A DNA stretch of 7,081 nucleotides from Dysgonomonas sp. (lineage in GTDB: Bacteria > Bacteroidota > Bacteroidia > Bacteroidales > Dysgonomonadaceae), in the NCBI GenBank assembly GCA_003523545.1, contig DQAM01000196.1:1-7081 (forward strand), in the 5' to 3' direction. The notes below the pieces were generated by a model, which was not told the origin of the DNA, made no database searches, and worked only from the letters and a program-made list of their open reading frames with translations. The translations under genes were made by a program, and so were the position numbers. Below, piece by piece: positions 6,261 through 7,081 of this stretch. Within the stretch, counting starts at the first letter, position 1. Each line of letters starts with the position of its first letter.

Positions 6261-6838
6261 GAAAATTAACAGCTTCTTTTGCCTTTATTGCCATTATTAT
6301 ATTTCTGGCCTCCTGTAATGACGGAGTATCTTATGCCGAAAGACTGGAAAGAGAGAAGAAAAGAGTAAAACAGTTTTTGAACGAACAAAACATAGAGGTA
6401 CTGGATACATATCCCAAAAACGGTGTTTTTAAGTCCAATCAATACTATCTGGATGAATCCGGCGTATATATAAATGTCGTAGATTCGGGAAATGGTAAAA
6501 GAGCATCTTCACGATCACAGGTTTATTTTAGGTTTAGTGAAGTGATAGAACTGCCTACTTCTGAGTCCGATACCATACGTCTCTGGCAGAGCAGTCCAGG
6601 TCTGCAACCATTCGAATTCCTCTATTTAATACCCACCAGCTATACCGATCCTTATTCTCAAGGACCTACATACGCATACCTTTCCGAAGGGGTGACTATC
6701 CCGCTTAAACATGTGGGCGAAAATGCGATAGTCAATATCCTGGTACCTTTCAAGGCAGGTTCTGCTTACCAATCTTCTGCTTTCAGTACCTTGTTTTATA
6801 AAAGGCTGAAATACACTACAATTATTAACGCTGAATAA
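6257..6838 (+). CDS. DUF4827-type lipoprotein, FKBP-like
   Basis: A 193-residue exported lipoprotein: basic MRK, hydrophobic stretch 8-18, lipobox L-A-S-C with the lipidated cysteine at 20, then a charged helix (SYAERLEREKKRVKQFLNEQ, 25-44). The rest agrees with the Bacteroidota family DUF4827: YPKNGVFKSNQYY (52-64), GVYINVVDSGNG (69-80). The layout follows an FKBP prolyl isomerase: a GxGxxP-like first strand region (VDSGNGKRASSRSQVYFRFS, 75-94), and late blocks EGVTIPLKHVGENAIVNILVPFKAGSAYQ (144-172) and LFYKRLKY (179-186), which parallel 'G-x-x-x-A-L-x-x-M-x-x-G-E-K-A-x-x-x-I-P-x-x-x-A-Y-G' and 'L-x-F-x-V-E-L'. The classic AYG is replaced by SAYQ and the aromatic pocket is not obvious, so catalysis is doubtful. 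It is coupled to the DHH gene by a 4-nt ATGA overlap; glmM follows after 17 nt. Lipoprotein status is clear, FKBP relation is inference. Confidence 0.82.
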   Translation: MRKLTASFAFIAIIIFLASCNDGVSYAERLEREKKRVKQFLNEQNIEVLDTYPKNGVFKSNQYYLDESGVYINVVDSGNGKRASSRSQVYFRFSEVIELPTSESDTIRLWQSSPGLQPFEFLYLIPTSYTDPYSQGPTYAYLSEGVTIPLKHVGENAIVNILVPFKAGSAYQSSAFSTLFYKRLKYTTIINAE

Positions 6839-6855
6839 CAAAAACACAACCCAAT

Positions 6856-7081
6856 ATGTCACTAATCAAATCAATATCAGGAATCAGAGGCACGATAGGC
6901 GGAAATATAGGCGAAGGACTCAACCCGCTGGATGCCGTTAAATTTACATCCGCTTATGCCGCTTTTATCCGTAAAAGCGCTGCTGTAAAAACAAATAAAA
7001 TAGTAGTGGGACGCGATGCCCGTATTTCGGGTGCCATGATGGAACAAGTAGTGGTAGGAACACTCATGGGTATGGGATTCG
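6856..7081 (+). CDS. glmM: Phosphoglucosamine/phosphomannomutase family enzyme, 5' part
   Basis: The first 75 codons of an alpha-D-phosphohexomutase, cut by the window end. SGIRGTIGG (8-16) and VGRDARISG (51-59) are the conserved N-terminal blocks of domain 1; the first contributes to the phosphosugar site and the arginine and glycine positions match. The phosphoserine loop (TxSHNP-like), the metal-binding loop and the sugar-specificity loop all lie beyond the window, so GlmM (glucosamine 6-phosphate to glucosamine 1-phosphate, for UDP-GlcNAc and peptidoglycan) cannot be separated from phosphomannomutase here. I use glmM because Bacteroidales homologues with this N-terminus are generally so named. 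The ATG at 6856 is 17 nt after the lipoprotein stop with no terminator between, so it belongs to the same transcript. Confidence 0.85.
   Translation, partial: MSLIKSISGIRGTIGGNIGEGLNPLDAVKFTSAYAAFIRKSAAVKTNKIVVGRDARISGAMMEQVVVGTLMGMGF

Overview
This window reads as ordinary chromosomal DNA from a member of the Bacteroidales (phylum Bacteroidota). The evidence is a NspC-type polyamine enzyme, two Bacteroidota-style lipoproteins (DUF3298-like and DUF4827-like), a ComEC of the shorter Bacteroidota form, no clear Shine-Dalgarno sequences before the starts, and several upstream matches to the Bacteroides -7 promoter box TAnnTTTG. I cannot fix the genus from the sequence alone.

Left part (1-1520): the 3' part of nspC (carboxynorspermidine/carboxyspermidine decarboxylase, + strand) converges with a minus-strand lipoprotein gene of the DUF4163/DUF3298 type. 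The two stop codons are 2 nt apart and lie inside a perfect 16-bp inverted repeat that looks like a shared bidirectional terminator.

Middle part (1521-2536): the 399-nt stretch 1521-1919 is not empty. It holds two divergent -7-like boxes one base apart (1560-1567 on minus, 1569-1576 on plus), a 58-codon gene at 1630-1806 that I think is a real small Bacteroidales protein, and a hairpin terminator at 1825-1872 whose loop overlaps a third -7-like box facing the next gene. That gene, 1920-2462, encodes a RimJ/RimL-type GNAT acetyltransferase. The 74-nt gap after it carries a probable promoter for the rpe cluster.

Right part (2537-7081): five tightly packed plus-strand genes form a likely operon: rpe (pentose phosphate epimerase), comEC (DNA-uptake channel without a recognisable nuclease motif), a DHH/DHHA1 phosphoesterase of the NrnA type, a small lipoprotein of the DUF4827 type that resembles a degenerate FKBP domain, and the 5' end of a phosphoglucosamine/phosphomannomutase gene (glmM-like). 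An extra -7-like box at the comEC stop codon may drive the last three genes separately. From memory this gene order is common in Bacteroidales; the link between the genes is probably co-expression of housekeeping functions (sugar phosphate and cell-wall precursor metabolism, DNA uptake, small-nucleotide turnover) rather than one pathway.

I see no mobile element, CRISPR array, tRNA or rRNA. The most useful points beyond standard annotation are the small gene at 1630-1806, the economical regulatory hairpins, and the FKBP-like reading of the DUF4827 protein. I see no convincing previously undescribed multi-gene system.
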